A stretch of DNA of 64,000 bases, from positions 15,606,494 through 15,670,493 of the forward strand of contig NC_064040.1 in NCBI RefSeq assembly GCF_932526225.1, in the 5' to 3' direction. Below, one piece after another: positions 36,201 to 47,783 of this stretch; position 1 is the stretch's first letter, and every line of letters starts with the position of its first letter. This DNA comes from Nematostella vectensis. Its lineage: Eukaryota; Cnidaria; Anthozoa; Actiniaria; Edwardsiidae. A program made the position numbers and the translations under genes. Under the pieces are notes generated by a model. The model did no database searches. It was given only the letters and a program-made list of their open reading frames with translations, and had not been told where the DNA came from.

Positions 36201-39200
36201 GTGGGTGGTACTTATGGGCCAGTCTCTAGTGGGTGATACTTATGGGTCAGTCTCTAGTGGGTAGTACTTATGTGTCATTCTCTAGTGGGTGGTACTTATG
36301 GGTCAGTCTCTAGTGGGTAGTACTTATGGGTCAGTCTCTAGTGGGTGGTACTTATGGGCCAGTCTCTAGTGGGTGGTACTTATGGGCCAGTCTCTAGTGG
36401 GTGATACTTATGGGTCAGTCTCTAGTGGGTGGTACTTATAGGCCAGTCTCTAGTGGGTGATACTTATGGGTCAGTCTCTATTGGGTGGTACTTATGGGCC
36501 AGTCTCTAGTGGGTGGTACTTATAGGCCAGTCTCTAGTGGGTGATACTTATGGGTCAGTCTCTCGTGGGTGGTACTTATGGGCCAGTCTCTAGTGGGTGG
36601 TACTTATGGGCCAGTCTCTAGTGGGTGATACTTATGGGTCAGTCTCTAGTGGGTGGTACTTATGGGCCAGTCTCTAGTGGGTGGTACTTATGGGTCAATC
36701 TCTAGTGGGTGGTTCTTATGGGCCAGTCTCTAGTGGGTGATACTTATGGGCCAGTCTCTAGTGGGTGGTACTTATGGCTCAGTCTCTAGTGGGTGGTACT
36801 TATGGGTCAGTCTTTAGTGGGTGGTACTTATAGGCCAGTCTCTAGTGGGTGGTACTTGTAGGTCAGTCTCTAGTGAGTGGTACCTATGGGTCAGTATCTA
36901 GTGGGTGGTACTTATAGGTCAGTCTCTAGTGGGTGGTACTTATAGGTCAGTCTCTAGTGGGTGGTACTTATAGGTCAGTCTCTAGTGGGTGGTACTTATG
37001 GGTCAGTCTCTAGTGGGTCGTACTTATGGGTCAGTCTCTAGTGGGTGGTACTTATGGGTCAGTCTCTAGTGGGTGGTACTTATAGGCCAGTCTCTAGTTG
37101 GTGGTACTTGTAGGTCAGTCTCTAGTGGGTGGTACTTATAGGTCAGTCTCTAGTGGGTGGTACTTATGGGTCAGTATCTAGTGGGTGGTACTTATGGGTC
37201 AGTATCTAGTGGGTGGTACTTATAGGTCAGTCTCTAGTGGGTGGTACTTATAGGTCAGTCTAGTGGGTGGTACTTATAGGTCAGTCTAGTGGGTGGTACT
37301 CATGGGCCAGTCTCTAGTGGGTGGTACTTATGGGTCAGTCTCTAGTGGGTGGTACTTATGAGTCAGTCTCTAGTGGGTGGTACTTCTGGGTCAGTCTCTA
37401 GTGGGTGGTACTTATGGGCCAGTCTCTAGTGGGTGGTACTTATAGGTCAGTCTAGTGGGTGGTACTTATGGGTCAGTCTCTAGTGGGTGGTACGTATGGC
37501 TCAGTCTCTAGTGGGTGGTACTTATGGGTCAGTCTCTAGTGGGTGGTACTTATGGGTCAGTCTCTAGTGGGTGGTACTTATGGGTCAGTCTCTAGTGGGT
37601 GGTACTTATAGGTCAGTCTCTAGTGGGTGGTACTTATTGGCCAGTCTCTAGTGGGTGGTACTTATGGGTCAGTCTCTAGTGGGTGGTACTAATAGGTCAG
37701 TCTCTAGTGGGTGGTACTTATAAGTCAGTCTAGTGGGTGGTACTTTTTGGCCAGTCTCTAGTGGGTGGTACTTATGGGTCAGTCTCTAGTGGGTGGAACT
37801 TATGGGCCAGTCTCTAGTGGGTGGTACTTATGGGTCAGTCTCTAGTGGGTGGTACTTATGGGCCAGTCTCTAGTGGGTGGTACTTATGGGTCAGTCTCTA
37901 GTGGGTGGTACTTATGGGTCAGTCTCTAGTTGGTGGTACTTATGGGTCAGTCTCTAGTGGGTGGTACTTATGGGTCAGTCTCTAGTTGGTGGTACTTTTT
38001 GGCCAGTCTCTAGTGGGTGGTACTTATGGGTCAGTCTCTAGTGGGTGGTACTTATAAGTCAGTCTAGTGGGTGGTACTTTTGGGTGGTACTTATGGGCCA
38101 GTCTCTAGTGGGTGGTACTTATAGGTCAGTCTCTAGTGGGTGGTAGTTATTGGCCAGTCTCTAGTGGGTGGTACTTATGGGTCAGTCTCTAGTGGGTGGT
38201 ACTAATAGGTCAGTCTCTAGTTTGTTGTACTTATAAGTCAGTCTAGTGGGTGGTACTTATGGGCCAGTCTCTAGTGGGTGGTACTTATGGGTCAGTCTCT
38301 AGTGGGTGGTACTTATGGGTCAGTCTCTAGTGGGTGGTACTTATGAGTCAGTATAGTGGGTGGTACTTATGGGCCAGTCTCTAGTGGGTGATACTTATGG
38401 GTCAGTCTCTAGTGGGTGGTACTTATGTGTCATTCTCTAGTGGGTGGTACTTATGGGTCAGTCTCTAGTGGGTGGTACTTATGGGTCAGTCTCTAGTGGG
38501 TGGAACTTATGGGCCAGTCTCTAGTGGGTGGTACTTATAGGTCAGTATCTAGTGGGTGGTACTTATAGGTCAGTCTCTAGTGGGTGGTACTTATAGGTCA
38601 GTCTAGTGGGTGATACTTATAGGTCAGTCTATAGTGGGTGGTACTTATGGGCCAGTCTCTAGTGGGTGGTACTTATGGGACAGTCTCTAGTGGGTGGTAC
38701 TTATAGGCCAGTCTCTAGTGGGTGGTACTTATAGGCCAGTCTCTAGTGGGTGGTACTTATGGGCCAGTCTCTAGTGGGTGGTACTTATTGGTCAGTCTCT
38801 AGTGGGTGGTACTTATGGGTCAGTCTATAGTGGGTGGTACTTATGGGTCAGTCTCTAGTGGGTGGTACTTATAGGTCAGTCTAGTGGGTGGTACTTATAG
38901 GTCAGTCTCTATTGGGTGGTACTTATAGGTCAGTCTCTAGTGGGTGGTACTTATGGGCCAGTCTCTAGTGGGTGGTACTTATGGGTCAGTCTCTAGTGGG
39001 TGGTACTTATAGGTCAGTCTCTAGTGGGTGGTACTTATAGGTCAGTCTCTAGTGGGTGATACTTATGGGTCAGTCTCTAGTGGGTGGTACTTATAGGCCA
39101 GTCTCTAGTGGGTGATACTTATGGGTCAGTCTCTAGTGGGTGGTACTTATGGGCCAGTCTCTAGTGGGTGGTACTTATAGGCCAGTCTCTAGTGGGTGAT

Positions 39201-41895
39201 ACTTATGGGTCAGTCTCTAGTGGGTGGTACTTATGGGCCAGTCTCTAGTGGGTGGTACTTATGGGCCAGTCTCTAGTGGGTGATACTTATGTGTCAGTCC
39301 CTAGTGGGTGGTACTTATGGGCCAGTCTCTAGTGGGTGGTACTTATGGGTCAGTCTCTAGTGGGTGGTTCTTATGGGCCAGTCTCTAGTGGGTGATACTT
39401 ATGGGCCAGTCTCTAGTGGGTGGTACTTATAGGTCAGTCTCTAGTGGGTGGTACTTATGGGTCAGTCTCTAGTGGGTGGTACTTATAGGCCAGTCTCTAG
39501 TTGGTGGTACTTGTAGGTCAGTCTCTAGTGGGTGGTACTTATATGTCAGTCTCTAGTGGGTGGTACTTATGGGTCAGTATCTAGTGGGTGGTACTTATGG
39601 GTCAGTATCTAGTGGGTGGTACTTATAGGTCAGTCTCTAGTGGGTGGTACTTATAGGTCAGTCTAGTGGGTGGTACTTATAGGTCAGTCTAGTGGGTGGT
39701 ACTCATGGGCCAGTCTCTAGTGGGTGGTACTTATGGGTCAGTCTCTAGTGGGTGGTACTTATGAGTCAGTCTCTAGTGGGTGGTATTTCTGGGTCAGTCT
39801 CTAGTGGGTGGTACTTATATGCCAGTCTCTAGTGGGTGGTACTTATAGGTCAGTCTAGTGGGTGGTACTTATGGGTCAGTCTCTAGTGGACGGTACGTAT
39901 GGCTCAGTCTCTAGTGGGTGGTACTTATGGGTCAGTCTTTAGTGGGTGGTACTTATGGGTCAGTCTCTAGTGGGTGGTACTTATGGGTCGGTCTCTAGTG
40001 GGTGGTACTTATAGGTCAGTCTCTAGTGGGTGGTACTTATTGGCCAGTCTCTAGTGGGTGGTACTTATGGGTCAGTCTCTAGTGGGTGGTACTAATAGGT
40101 CAGTCTCTAGTGGGTGGTACTTATAAGTCAGTCTAGTGGGTGGTACTTTTTGGCCAGTCTCTAGTGGGTGGTACTTATGGGTCAGTCTCTAGTGGGTGGT
40201 ACTTATGGGTCAGTCTCTAGTGGGTGGTACTTATAAGTCAGTCTAGTGGGTGGTACTTTTGGGTGGTACTTATGGGCCAGTCTCTAGTGGGTGGTACTTA
40301 TAGGTCAGTCTCTAGTGGGTGGTAGTTATTGGCCAGTCTCTAGTGGGTGGTACTTATGGGTCAGTCTCTAGTGGGTGGTACTAATAGGTCAGTCTCTAGT
40401 GGGTTGTACTTATAAGTCAGTCTAGTGGGTGGTACTTTTCGGCCAGTCTCTAGTGGGTGGTACTTATGGGTCAGTCTCTAGTGGGTGGTACTTATGGGTC
40501 AGTCTCTAGTGGGTGGTACTTATAAGTCAGTCTAGTGGGTGGTACTTATGAGCCAGTCTCTAGTGGGTGATACTTATGAGTCAGTCTCTAGTGGGTGGTA
40601 CTTATGTGTCATTCTCTAGTGGGTGGTACTTATGGGTCAGTCTCTAGTGGGTGGTACTTATGGGTCAGTCTCTAGTGGGTGGTACTTATGGGCCAGTCTC
40701 TAGTGGGTGGTACTTATAGGTCAGTATCTAGTGGGTGGTACTTATAGGTCAGTCTCTAGTGGGTGGTACTTATAGGTCAGTCTAGTGGGTGATACTTATA
40801 GGTCAGTCTATAGTGGGTGGTACTTATGGGCCAGTCTCTAGTGGGTGGTACTTATGGGCCAGTCTCTAGTGGGTGGTACTTATAGGCCAGTCTCTAGTGG
40901 GTGGTACTTATAGGCCAGTCTCTAGTGGGTGGTACTTATGGGCCAGTCTCTAGTGGGTGGTACTTATTGGTCAGTCTCTAGTGGGTGGTACTTATGGGTC
41001 AGTCTATAGTGGGTGGTACTTATGGGTGAGTCTCTAGTGGGTGGTACTTATAGGTCAGTCTAGTGGGTGGTACTTATAGGTCAGTCTCTATTGGGTGGTA
41101 CTTATAGGTCAGTCTCTAGTGGGTGGTACTTATGGGCCAGTCTCTAGTGGGTGGTACTTATGGGTCAGTCTCTAGTGGGTGGTACTTATAGGTCAGTCTC
41201 TAGTGGGTGGTACTTATAGGTCAGTCTCTAGTTGGTGGTACTTATGGGTCAGTCTCTAGTGGGTGGTACTTATAGGTCAGTCTCTAGTGGGTGATACTTA
41301 TGGGTCAGTTTCTAGTGGGTGGTACTTATGGGTCAGTCTCTAGTGGGTGGTACTTATGGGTCAGTCTCTAGTGTGTGGTACTTATGGGCCAGTCTCTAGT
41401 GGGTGGTACTTATGGGCCAGTCTCTAGTGGGTGGTACTTATGGGTCAGTCTACAGTTGGTGGTACTTATGGGCCAGTCTCTAGTGGGTGGTACTTATGGG
41501 CCAGTCTCTAGTGGGTGGTACTTATAGGCCAGTCTCTAGTGTGTGGTACTTATAGGCCAGTCTCTAGTGGGTGGTACTTATGGGCCAGTCTCTAGTGGGT
41601 GGTACTTATGGGTCAGTCTCTAGTGGGTGGTACTTATGGGTCAGTCTATAGTGGGTGGTACTTATGGGTCAGTCTCTAGTGGGTGGTACTTATCGGTCAG
41701 TCTCTAGTGGGTGGTACTTATGGGTCAGTCTCTAGTGGGTGGTACTTATGGGTCAGTCTCTAGTGTGTGGTACTTATTGGCCAGTCTCTAGTGGGTGGTA
41801 CTTATAGGTCAGTCTCTAGTGGGTGATACTTATGGATCAGTCTCTAGTTTGTGGTACTTATCAGTCAGTCTCTGGTGGGTGGTGCGTATGGGTCT
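21236..41895 (+). repeat. giant 28-bp minisatellite filling an intron
   Basis: About 20.7 kb and roughly 750 copies of a 28-bp unit containing TCTCTAGTGGGTGGTACTTA; many copies are 26 bp (TCTAGTGGG). Variants recur in the same order, showing higher-order duplication. The marker ACTTTTGGGTGG occurs at 24743, 27060, 30325, 38076 and 40255. The array lies wholly inside the WSC-gene intron 21166-41972 and fills it to within about 70-80 bases of either splice site. It has no ORF of note. Confidence 0.97.
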
Positions 41896-41972
41896 GTCTC
41901 AGTTAGACGAAGTTTATTGGTCTGTTTCTATCGGGCTGTGTTTACGGCTTGGCCAAGTTTGAGTTACCTTAC

Positions 41973-42081
41973 CTTGCACAGCAATTGATCGGTGTGTTAT
42001 CGCCATGCTTTATTGGATATAACCACGGCAGATCTCGAGTAGCATGGTCAATGTAGCATCCAAGATAGAGGTCGGCTTCAA
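41973..42081 (-). CDS. WSC domain, third, first-half exon
   Basis: 109 bp. Acceptor CTATTCTTGTAG; donor GCAAG|GTAAGG. Entry phase 1, exit phase 2. It encodes VEADLYLGCYIDHATRDLPW then NTPINCCAR, the N-terminal half of a WSC domain (YLGCYxD start). It joins to 21002-21165 across the 28-bp minisatellite. Confidence 0.85.
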
Positions 42082-44215
42082 CTACAAGAATAGAAACAGA
42101 ACTGTGTAGCGTGAAACAGATTATTAGAGAAGTTTGCAAATTATTGTTTAGAAACCGAATTATATCTAATGAACATTTCTGAAACTTTTGATAGTGTTTG
42201 TCGTATCTTGTAGCTGTTCTGTAGATAGTACTGCCATATCGCACTTGTTCTGTAGATAGTGTTGGCATATCCCTCCTGTTCTGTAGATAATGTTGGCATA
42301 TCTCACCTGTTCTGTAGATAGTGTTGGCATATCTCACCTGTTCTGTAGATAGTGTTGGCACATCTCACCTGTTCTGTAGATAGTGTTGGCACATCTCACC
42401 TGTTCTGTAGATAGTGTTGGCATATCTCACCTGTTCTGTAGATAGTGTTGGCATATCTCACCTGTTCTGTAGATAGTATTGGCATATCTCACCTGTTCTG
42501 TAGATAGTGTTGGCATATCTCACCTGTTCTGTAGATAGTGTTGGTACATCTCACCTGTTCTGTAGATACTGTTGGCATATCTCACCTGTTCTGTAGATAG
42601 TGTTGGCATATCTCACCTGTTCTGTTGAAAGTCTTGGCATATCTCACCTGTTCTGTAGATAGTCTTGGCATATCTCACTTGTTCTGTAGATAGTCTTGGC
42701 ATATCTCACCTGTTCTGTAGATAGTGTTGGCATATCTCACCTGTTCTGTAGATAGTCTTGGCATATCTCACCTGTTCTGTAGATAGCGTTGGCATATCTC
42801 ACCTGTTCTGTTGATAGTCTTGGCATATCTCACCTGTTCTGTAGATAGTTTTGGCATATCTCACTTGTTCTGTAGATAGTATTGGCATATCTCACCTGTT
42901 CTGTAGATAGTGTTGGCATATCTCACCTGTTCTGTAGATAGTCTTGGCATATCTCATCTGTTCTGTAGATAGTGTTGGCTTATCTCACCTGTTCTGTAGA
43001 TAGTCTTGGCATATCTCACCTGTTCTGTAGATAGTCTTGGCATATCTCACCTGTTCTGTAGATAGTGTTGGCATATCTCACCTGTTCTGTAGATAGTCTT
43101 GGCATATCTCACCTGTTCTGTAGATAGTGTTGGCATATCTCACCTGTTCTGTAGATAGTGTTGGCATATCTCACCTGTTCTGTAGATAGTGTTGGCTTAT
43201 CTCACCTGTTCTGTAGATAGTGTTGGCACATCTCACCTGTTCTGTAGATAGTTCTGGCATATCTCACTTGCTCTGTAGATAGTGTTGGCATATCTCACCT
43301 GTTCTGTAGATAGTGCTGGCATATCTCACCTGTTCTGTATATAGTGTTGGCATATCTCACTTGCTCTGTAGATAGTGTTGGCATATCTCACCTGTTCTGT
43401 GGATAGTGTTGGCATATCTCACCTGTTCTGTAGATAGTGTTGGCACATCTCACCTGTTCTGTAGATAGTGTCGGCATATCTCACTTGCTCTGTAGATAGT
43501 GTTGGCACATCTCACCTGTTCTGTATATAGTGTTGGCATATCTCACCTGTTCTGTAGATAGTGATGGCATATCACACCTGTTCTGTAGATAGTGTTGGCA
43601 TATCTCACTTGCTCTGTAGATAGTGTTGGCATATCTCACCTGTTCTGTAGATAGTGTTGGCATATCTCACCTGTTCTGTAGATAGTCTTGGCATATCTCA
43701 CTTGCTCTGTAGATACAGTTGGCATATCTCACCTGTTCTGTAGATAGTGCTGTCATATTTCACCTGTTCTGTAGATAGTGTTGGCACATCTCACCTGTTC
43801 TATAGATACTACTGCCATATCTCACCTGTTCTGTAGATAGTGCTGGCATATCTCACCTGTTCTGTAGATAGTATTGGCATATCTCACCTGTTCTGTAGAT
43901 AGTATTGGCATATCTCACCTGTTCTGTAGATAGTGTTGGCATATCTCACCTGTTCTGTGGATAGTGTTGGCATATCTCACCTGTTCTGTAGATAGTGTTG
44001 GCTTATCTCACTTGTTCTGTAGATAATGTTGGCATATCTCACCTGTTCTGTGGATAGTGTTGGCATATCTCACTTGTTCTGTAGATATTTTTGGCATATC
44101 TCACCTGTTCTGTAGATAGTCCTGGCATATCTCACCTGTTCTGTAGATAGTTCTGGCATATCTCACCTGTTCTGTAGATAGTGTTGGCATATCTCACCTG
44201 TTCTGTAGATAGTGT

Positions 44216-44354
44216 CAGGGTAGACTCGGGGTAGTATGCCCTAAAGAAGTCTTATTAAGGACGAAAATTTGGCAAAGTCGAATTCCAGTTTTTGGTGTAT
44301 TGTATTCATTGTTCTGGAATGAGAACACGACAGTTTGGGCTTTTTGATTCTATT
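44216..44354 (+). mobile_element. Penelope-like 3'-end fragment in minisatellite, copy 1
   Basis: About 139 bp from TAGACTCGGGGTAG to TTGATTCTATTC that matches the 3' tail of the Penelope-like element at 49880-50000, including GTCTTATTAAGGACGAAAAT. It is flanked on both sides by 31-bp units. Confidence 0.8.
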
Positions 44355-44779
44355 CACCTGTTCTGTAGATAGTCTTGATATATCTCACCTGTTCTGTAGA
44401 TAGTCTTGATATATCTCACCTGTTCTATAGATAGTGTTGTCATGTCTCACCTGTTCTGTAGATACTACTGCCATATCTCACCTGTTCTGTAGATAGTGTT
44501 GCCATATCTCACCTGTTCTGTAGATACTACTGCCATATCTCACCTGTTCTGTAGATAGTGTTGGCATATCTCACCTGTTCTGTAGATAGTGTTGGCATAT
44601 CTTACCTGTTCTGTAGATAGTGTTGGCATATCTCACCTGTTCTGTAGATAGTGTTGGCATATCTCACCTGTTCTGTAGATAGTCCTGGCATATCTCACCT
44701 GTTCTGTAGATAGTTCTGGCATATCTCACCTGTTCTGTAGATAGTGTTGGCATATCTCACCTGTTCTGTAGATAGTGTC

Positions 44780-44918
44780 AGGGTAGACTCGGGGTAGTAT
44801 GCCCTAAAGAAGTCTTATTAAGGACGAAAATTTGGCAAAGTCGAATTCCAGTTTTTGGTGTATTGTATTCATTGTTCTGGAATGAGAACACGACAGTTTG
44901 GGCTTTTTGATTCTATTC
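44780..44918 (+). mobile_element. Penelope-like 3'-end fragment in minisatellite, copy 2
   Basis: A second copy 563 bp to the right of the first, with the following 31-bp variants in the same order. It therefore arose by array duplication, not by a second insertion. Confidence 0.8.
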
Positions 44919-45385
44919 ACCTGTTCTGTAGATAGTCTTGATATATCTCACCTGTTCTGTAGATAGTCTTGATATATCTCACCTGTTCTATAGATAGTGT
45001 TGTCATGTCTCACCTGTTCTGTAGATACTACTGCCATATCTCACCTGTTCTGTAGATAGTGTTGCCATATCTCACCTGTTCTGTAGATACTACTGCCATA
45101 TCTCACCTGTTCTGTAGATAGTGTTGGCATATCTCACCTGTTCTGTAGATAGTGTTGGCATATCTTACCTGTTCTGTAGATAGTGTTGGCATATCTCACC
45201 TGTTCTGTAGATAGTGTTGGCATATCTCACCTGTTCTGTAGATAGTGTTGGCATATCTCACCTGTTCTGTAGATAGTGTTGGCATATCTCACCTGTTCTG
45301 TAGATAGTCTTGGCATATCTCACCTGTTCTGTAGATAGTCTTGGCATATCTCACCTGTTCTGTAGATAGTCTTGGCATATCTCAC

Positions 45386-45667
45386 CTGTTCTGTAGATGC
45401 TGTTAGCATCGATCTTGCTGCAATGTTCTCCGCTACCGCACTTCGGGTTGCAGTCTTTCGGGTTCGCTTTCCCGTACCGCCCAAAGCTAACACCACAGCT
45501 GCAAACGGCGTAGTTCTTAACAGCTGCGAAATGGAAACCTTTTTTCTTGCACCTCTCAACACACACTTCCGGGGCGGACAGTGTTCCATCGAGCAGTGAT
45601 TGGTCGCCCCATAGGTCACGTGGCGTACCCTCCTTGTAGCAGCCCAGGAATTGAGAAAGCAGTTTTT
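45386..45667 (-). CDS. WSC domain, second (single exon)
   Basis: 282 bp, phase 1-1, a whole WSC domain in one exon. Acceptor ACTGTAATTCATCAG; donor AACAG|GTGAGA. It encodes FLGCYKEGTPRDL, then PEVCVERCKKKGFHFAAV, CSCGVSFGRYGKANPKDCNP, and ends DANSIYRTG. Domain 2 lacks the intron that splits domains 1 and 3. Its last bases are the seed sequence of the adjacent 31-bp minisatellite. Confidence 0.9.
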
Positions 45668-46199
45668 CTGATGAATTACAGTAAATGTGAAACCTAAAAT
45701 GTTTGTGATATGAAGTATTTCAAGCTTCGCTCCTTAACGGATCGAAACTCCTGTACGCGGATTAGTGCAAATGGAAAGTGGCGATGGGTGGAAACATGCG
45801 TTTTGCAAGCCAAGCAAGCGTTTAGCTGTTATGTAGACAATTTGAAAATAGGTGCCAGACAGGTAAACGAGTCTACGGCGTCTAAAAAGATGTTAAATTT
45901 CTGATTTGAAAAAGACAACGTTAAAAACAAAACAAAAAATAATTAATGGCTCTGTGAGCCAACTCAGAATTTGAATTCTAGGTAATCTCTAGTTATTTTC
46001 TTGTGTGCATAAAACAAATCACAGGATACTGAACAAAGTATCAAATATCAACACATCAAAGATGCCGAGGTACCTGTTTCTGTTTCTATGTGATGACACA
46101 CCAAAAAATATAAATGTTTTTTTTCTTGCTCCCCCCCTCAAAACACAACAACGCAACATTAATATAGTTGGGTAGCTTTAATTATCGCTCGGTACGTAC
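45668..46199 (-). other. intron between WSC domains 1 and 2
   Basis: A 532-bp ordinary AT-rich intron with GT-AG ends and no repeat array. A small plus-strand ORF at 45710-45904 has no recognisable domain and is judged spurious. Confidence 0.7.
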
Positions 46200-46372
46200 C
46201 GATTCTGTAGACGGAGTTGATATAAGAACCTCCGCACCTAAGTCTACTATTCCCTCGACAGGTATTGCTACAACTACTCTCTGACAGTTTGTTGTGCCTG
46301 CCGTACGCATTGTTGCACCGGCACTCAGTATAGTCTTGAAGGCCGAAAAACATGTATCCAAGCTCTAAGCAT
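46200..46372 (-). CDS. WSC domain, first, second-half exon
   Basis: 173 bp; acceptor GTTTCTGGCAG, donor ATCG|GTACGT; entry phase 2, exit phase 1. It encodes CLELGYMFFGLQDYTECRCN then NAYGRHNKLSESSCSNTCRG and RCGGSYINSVYRIG. It is the same half-domain split as the third WSC domain, so the intra-domain intron is ancestral to those two copies. Confidence 0.9.
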
Positions 46373-46866
46373 CTGCCAGAAACAGCGACAAACCTTTTAA
46401 ATTGTATTCAGTATGGATGTGTAAATGACAAGTGATTTGCCTAGCGTAGTAATCAAATCAGGGGGGGGGGTCTAGAAGGTGGGGGTGGGGGATGGGGGTT
46501 TTGAGCCCCCCCTCTTTTGCTGTCAAGAGAAAGTGTTTTATGCCCCTATCCACCTCATTTGCTGCGTTTCTGTTTAATCAAAGTGCACTGAAAAGAAAGG
46601 GGGACATCAACAAGAAATTGATATATCATGTTTTCATCATTTTCTTTTCATCATTTTTTTCACTATTTTTTATTTTAGAAGCAATGTATGGGAGCCAAAA
46701 CTTCCCTCAGTAACTCTAGATTCCTTATAAAAAAACGAAAAAACAAATATTTACAGATATTTTTTTTGATAGTTTTGTTTTGTATTTGGCATAGATTTTC
46801 TGCATAATGTGCTCGATGTTATCAAGTGTTCTGTTTAAAACTAAGCTGTTTGTTCGCTTGGCTTAC
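46373..46866 (-). other. intron splitting WSC domain 1
   Basis: 494 bp with no array, apart from a G-run at 46461-46470 and T-rich stretches. It is homologous in position to the 20.8-kb minisatellite intron of domain 3. Confidence 0.7.
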
Positions 46867-46981
46867 CTTGCGTTGCAATTTTTTGGAGTAAGTGCTAAGA
46901 TCCGTGATGTATAGTTGGCGAAATCGCGATTTTCATCGCCGCCGTCGTAATAACACCCCAGATATAGATCCGGGGGCACAG
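46867..46981 (-). CDS. WSC domain, first, first-half exon
   Basis: 115 bp; acceptor TTTATTGTAG, donor GCAAG|GTAAGC; entry phase 1, exit phase 2. It encodes AVPPDLYLGCYYDGGDENRD then LTPKNCNAR, the WSC start with the YLGCY motif. Confidence 0.88.
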
Positions 46982-47194
46982 CTACAATAAAGAGAAATCA
47001 CAGCTACAATAAAACAATTTCGTCAATTCTCTCGAAAAGAAAATAATCTGTCAATTGAATTTAATTTTTTTTTCATGCTTATAAACCGGTAAAGATGAAT
47101 TGTGTCCCCCTAAATGACATAAAAAATGAAATCGATCTCGAGATTGAATAAAAAAAACAACATTCTAAATGGAAAAATAAAGAAAAACACTCAC

Positions 47195-47222
47195 CGCTCA
47201 TAACGTAATAGATCCACGTTGA
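47195..47222 (-). CDS. possible 28-bp mini-exon of the WSC gene
   Basis: TTTTTCACAG and GCG|GTGAGT bound a 28-base stretch that reads STWIYYVMS in the only phase compatible with the next exon. The splice sites are good, but so short an exon is only a candidate. Confidence 0.4.
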
Positions 47223-47684
47223 CTGTGAAAAAAGAAGTGTTTTTATATTTTTGAGAAGAAAAAACGAGAGCGCTCAAATTGACGTTTAGTAGAGACGACA
47301 ACAATTTCAAGGGTATTAAATTTTTCAGTATTTCGTTCCCTTCCTATATGATAATAGCGGTATGCCGAGGTTTAATTAAGGTGGGTTAATAGGTGGTTTG
47401 GACATCTTACCACAGGTAGCCCAGTGTGTATAGCGCATACCTCAGTATCAGGATGGACATTCTTTTTACCAGTTTGTTACATTTAGAAATGTAAAGCGTT
47501 AATATACTCTGTAAAAATGCTTGTTTTTATTTTTAAGGTCACTGTACACGCGAAAAAATGAATTTGATGAATTACATGGTGATAGATGCTAGAAATTCTG
47601 GAAAAGCAAAATTGTCAAATCTTGTTGTCTTTTAATGTTAACTAGAATAGTTTCCTTTGGTTCTTCCCTGGCCTTTTTGGGTAC

Positions 47685-47783
47685 CCTGTGATGTTTCTGT
47701 GGTTGATGATGTGACGTCACCCAAGCTTGCCCACTGACAACCACAGAAACCCCGAATAACAATAATCGGCTGACTAATAACAT
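47685..47783 (-). CDS. signal-peptide first exon of the WSC gene
   Basis: ATG at 47783 opens MLLVSRLLLFGVSVVVSGQA, a convincing signal peptide with likely cleavage after GQA. Exon end is uncertain: AGG|GTACCC (47685) and TGG|GTGACG (47721) are both phase 0 and would both fit the mini-exon. The protein as assembled is signal peptide, three WSC domains, then PAN: secreted or cell-surface, with probable glycan binding (family knowledge). A different first exon further right cannot be excluded. Confidence 0.5.

Larger units (their letters stand above)
42205..45400 (-). repeat. 31-bp minisatellite made of exon end plus splice donor
   Basis: About 95 copies of a 31-bp unit, best read on the minus strand, where it contains TCTACAGAACAGGTGAGATA. 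It fills the intron between WSC exons 45386-45667 and 41973-42081. The last 22 bases of the upstream exon are themselves nearly one unit, so each repeat contains a copy of the exon terminus and of its 5' splice site (CAG|GTGAGA). Two Penelope-like fragments (44216-44354, 44780-44918) lie within it, carried on a 563-bp duplicated block. A few units have CAAGTGAG in place of CAGGTGAG. Confidence 0.97.

Noticed and set aside
21236-41895. 28-bp array derived from a splice site
   Set aside because: Neither strand of the unit resembles the flanking donor or acceptor; only a generic CTGAC branch-point-like word is present.
41969-43663. Minus-strand ORFs through the 31-bp array (PTLSTEQVRYANTIYRTG)
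   Set aside because: The array lies in an intron; the standard unit has a stop in one of three frames and the ORFs exist only where units vary.
21236-45400. Possible CRISPR arrays
   Set aside because: Repeats are directly adjacent with no unique spacers and lie in introns of an animal gene; these are minisatellites.
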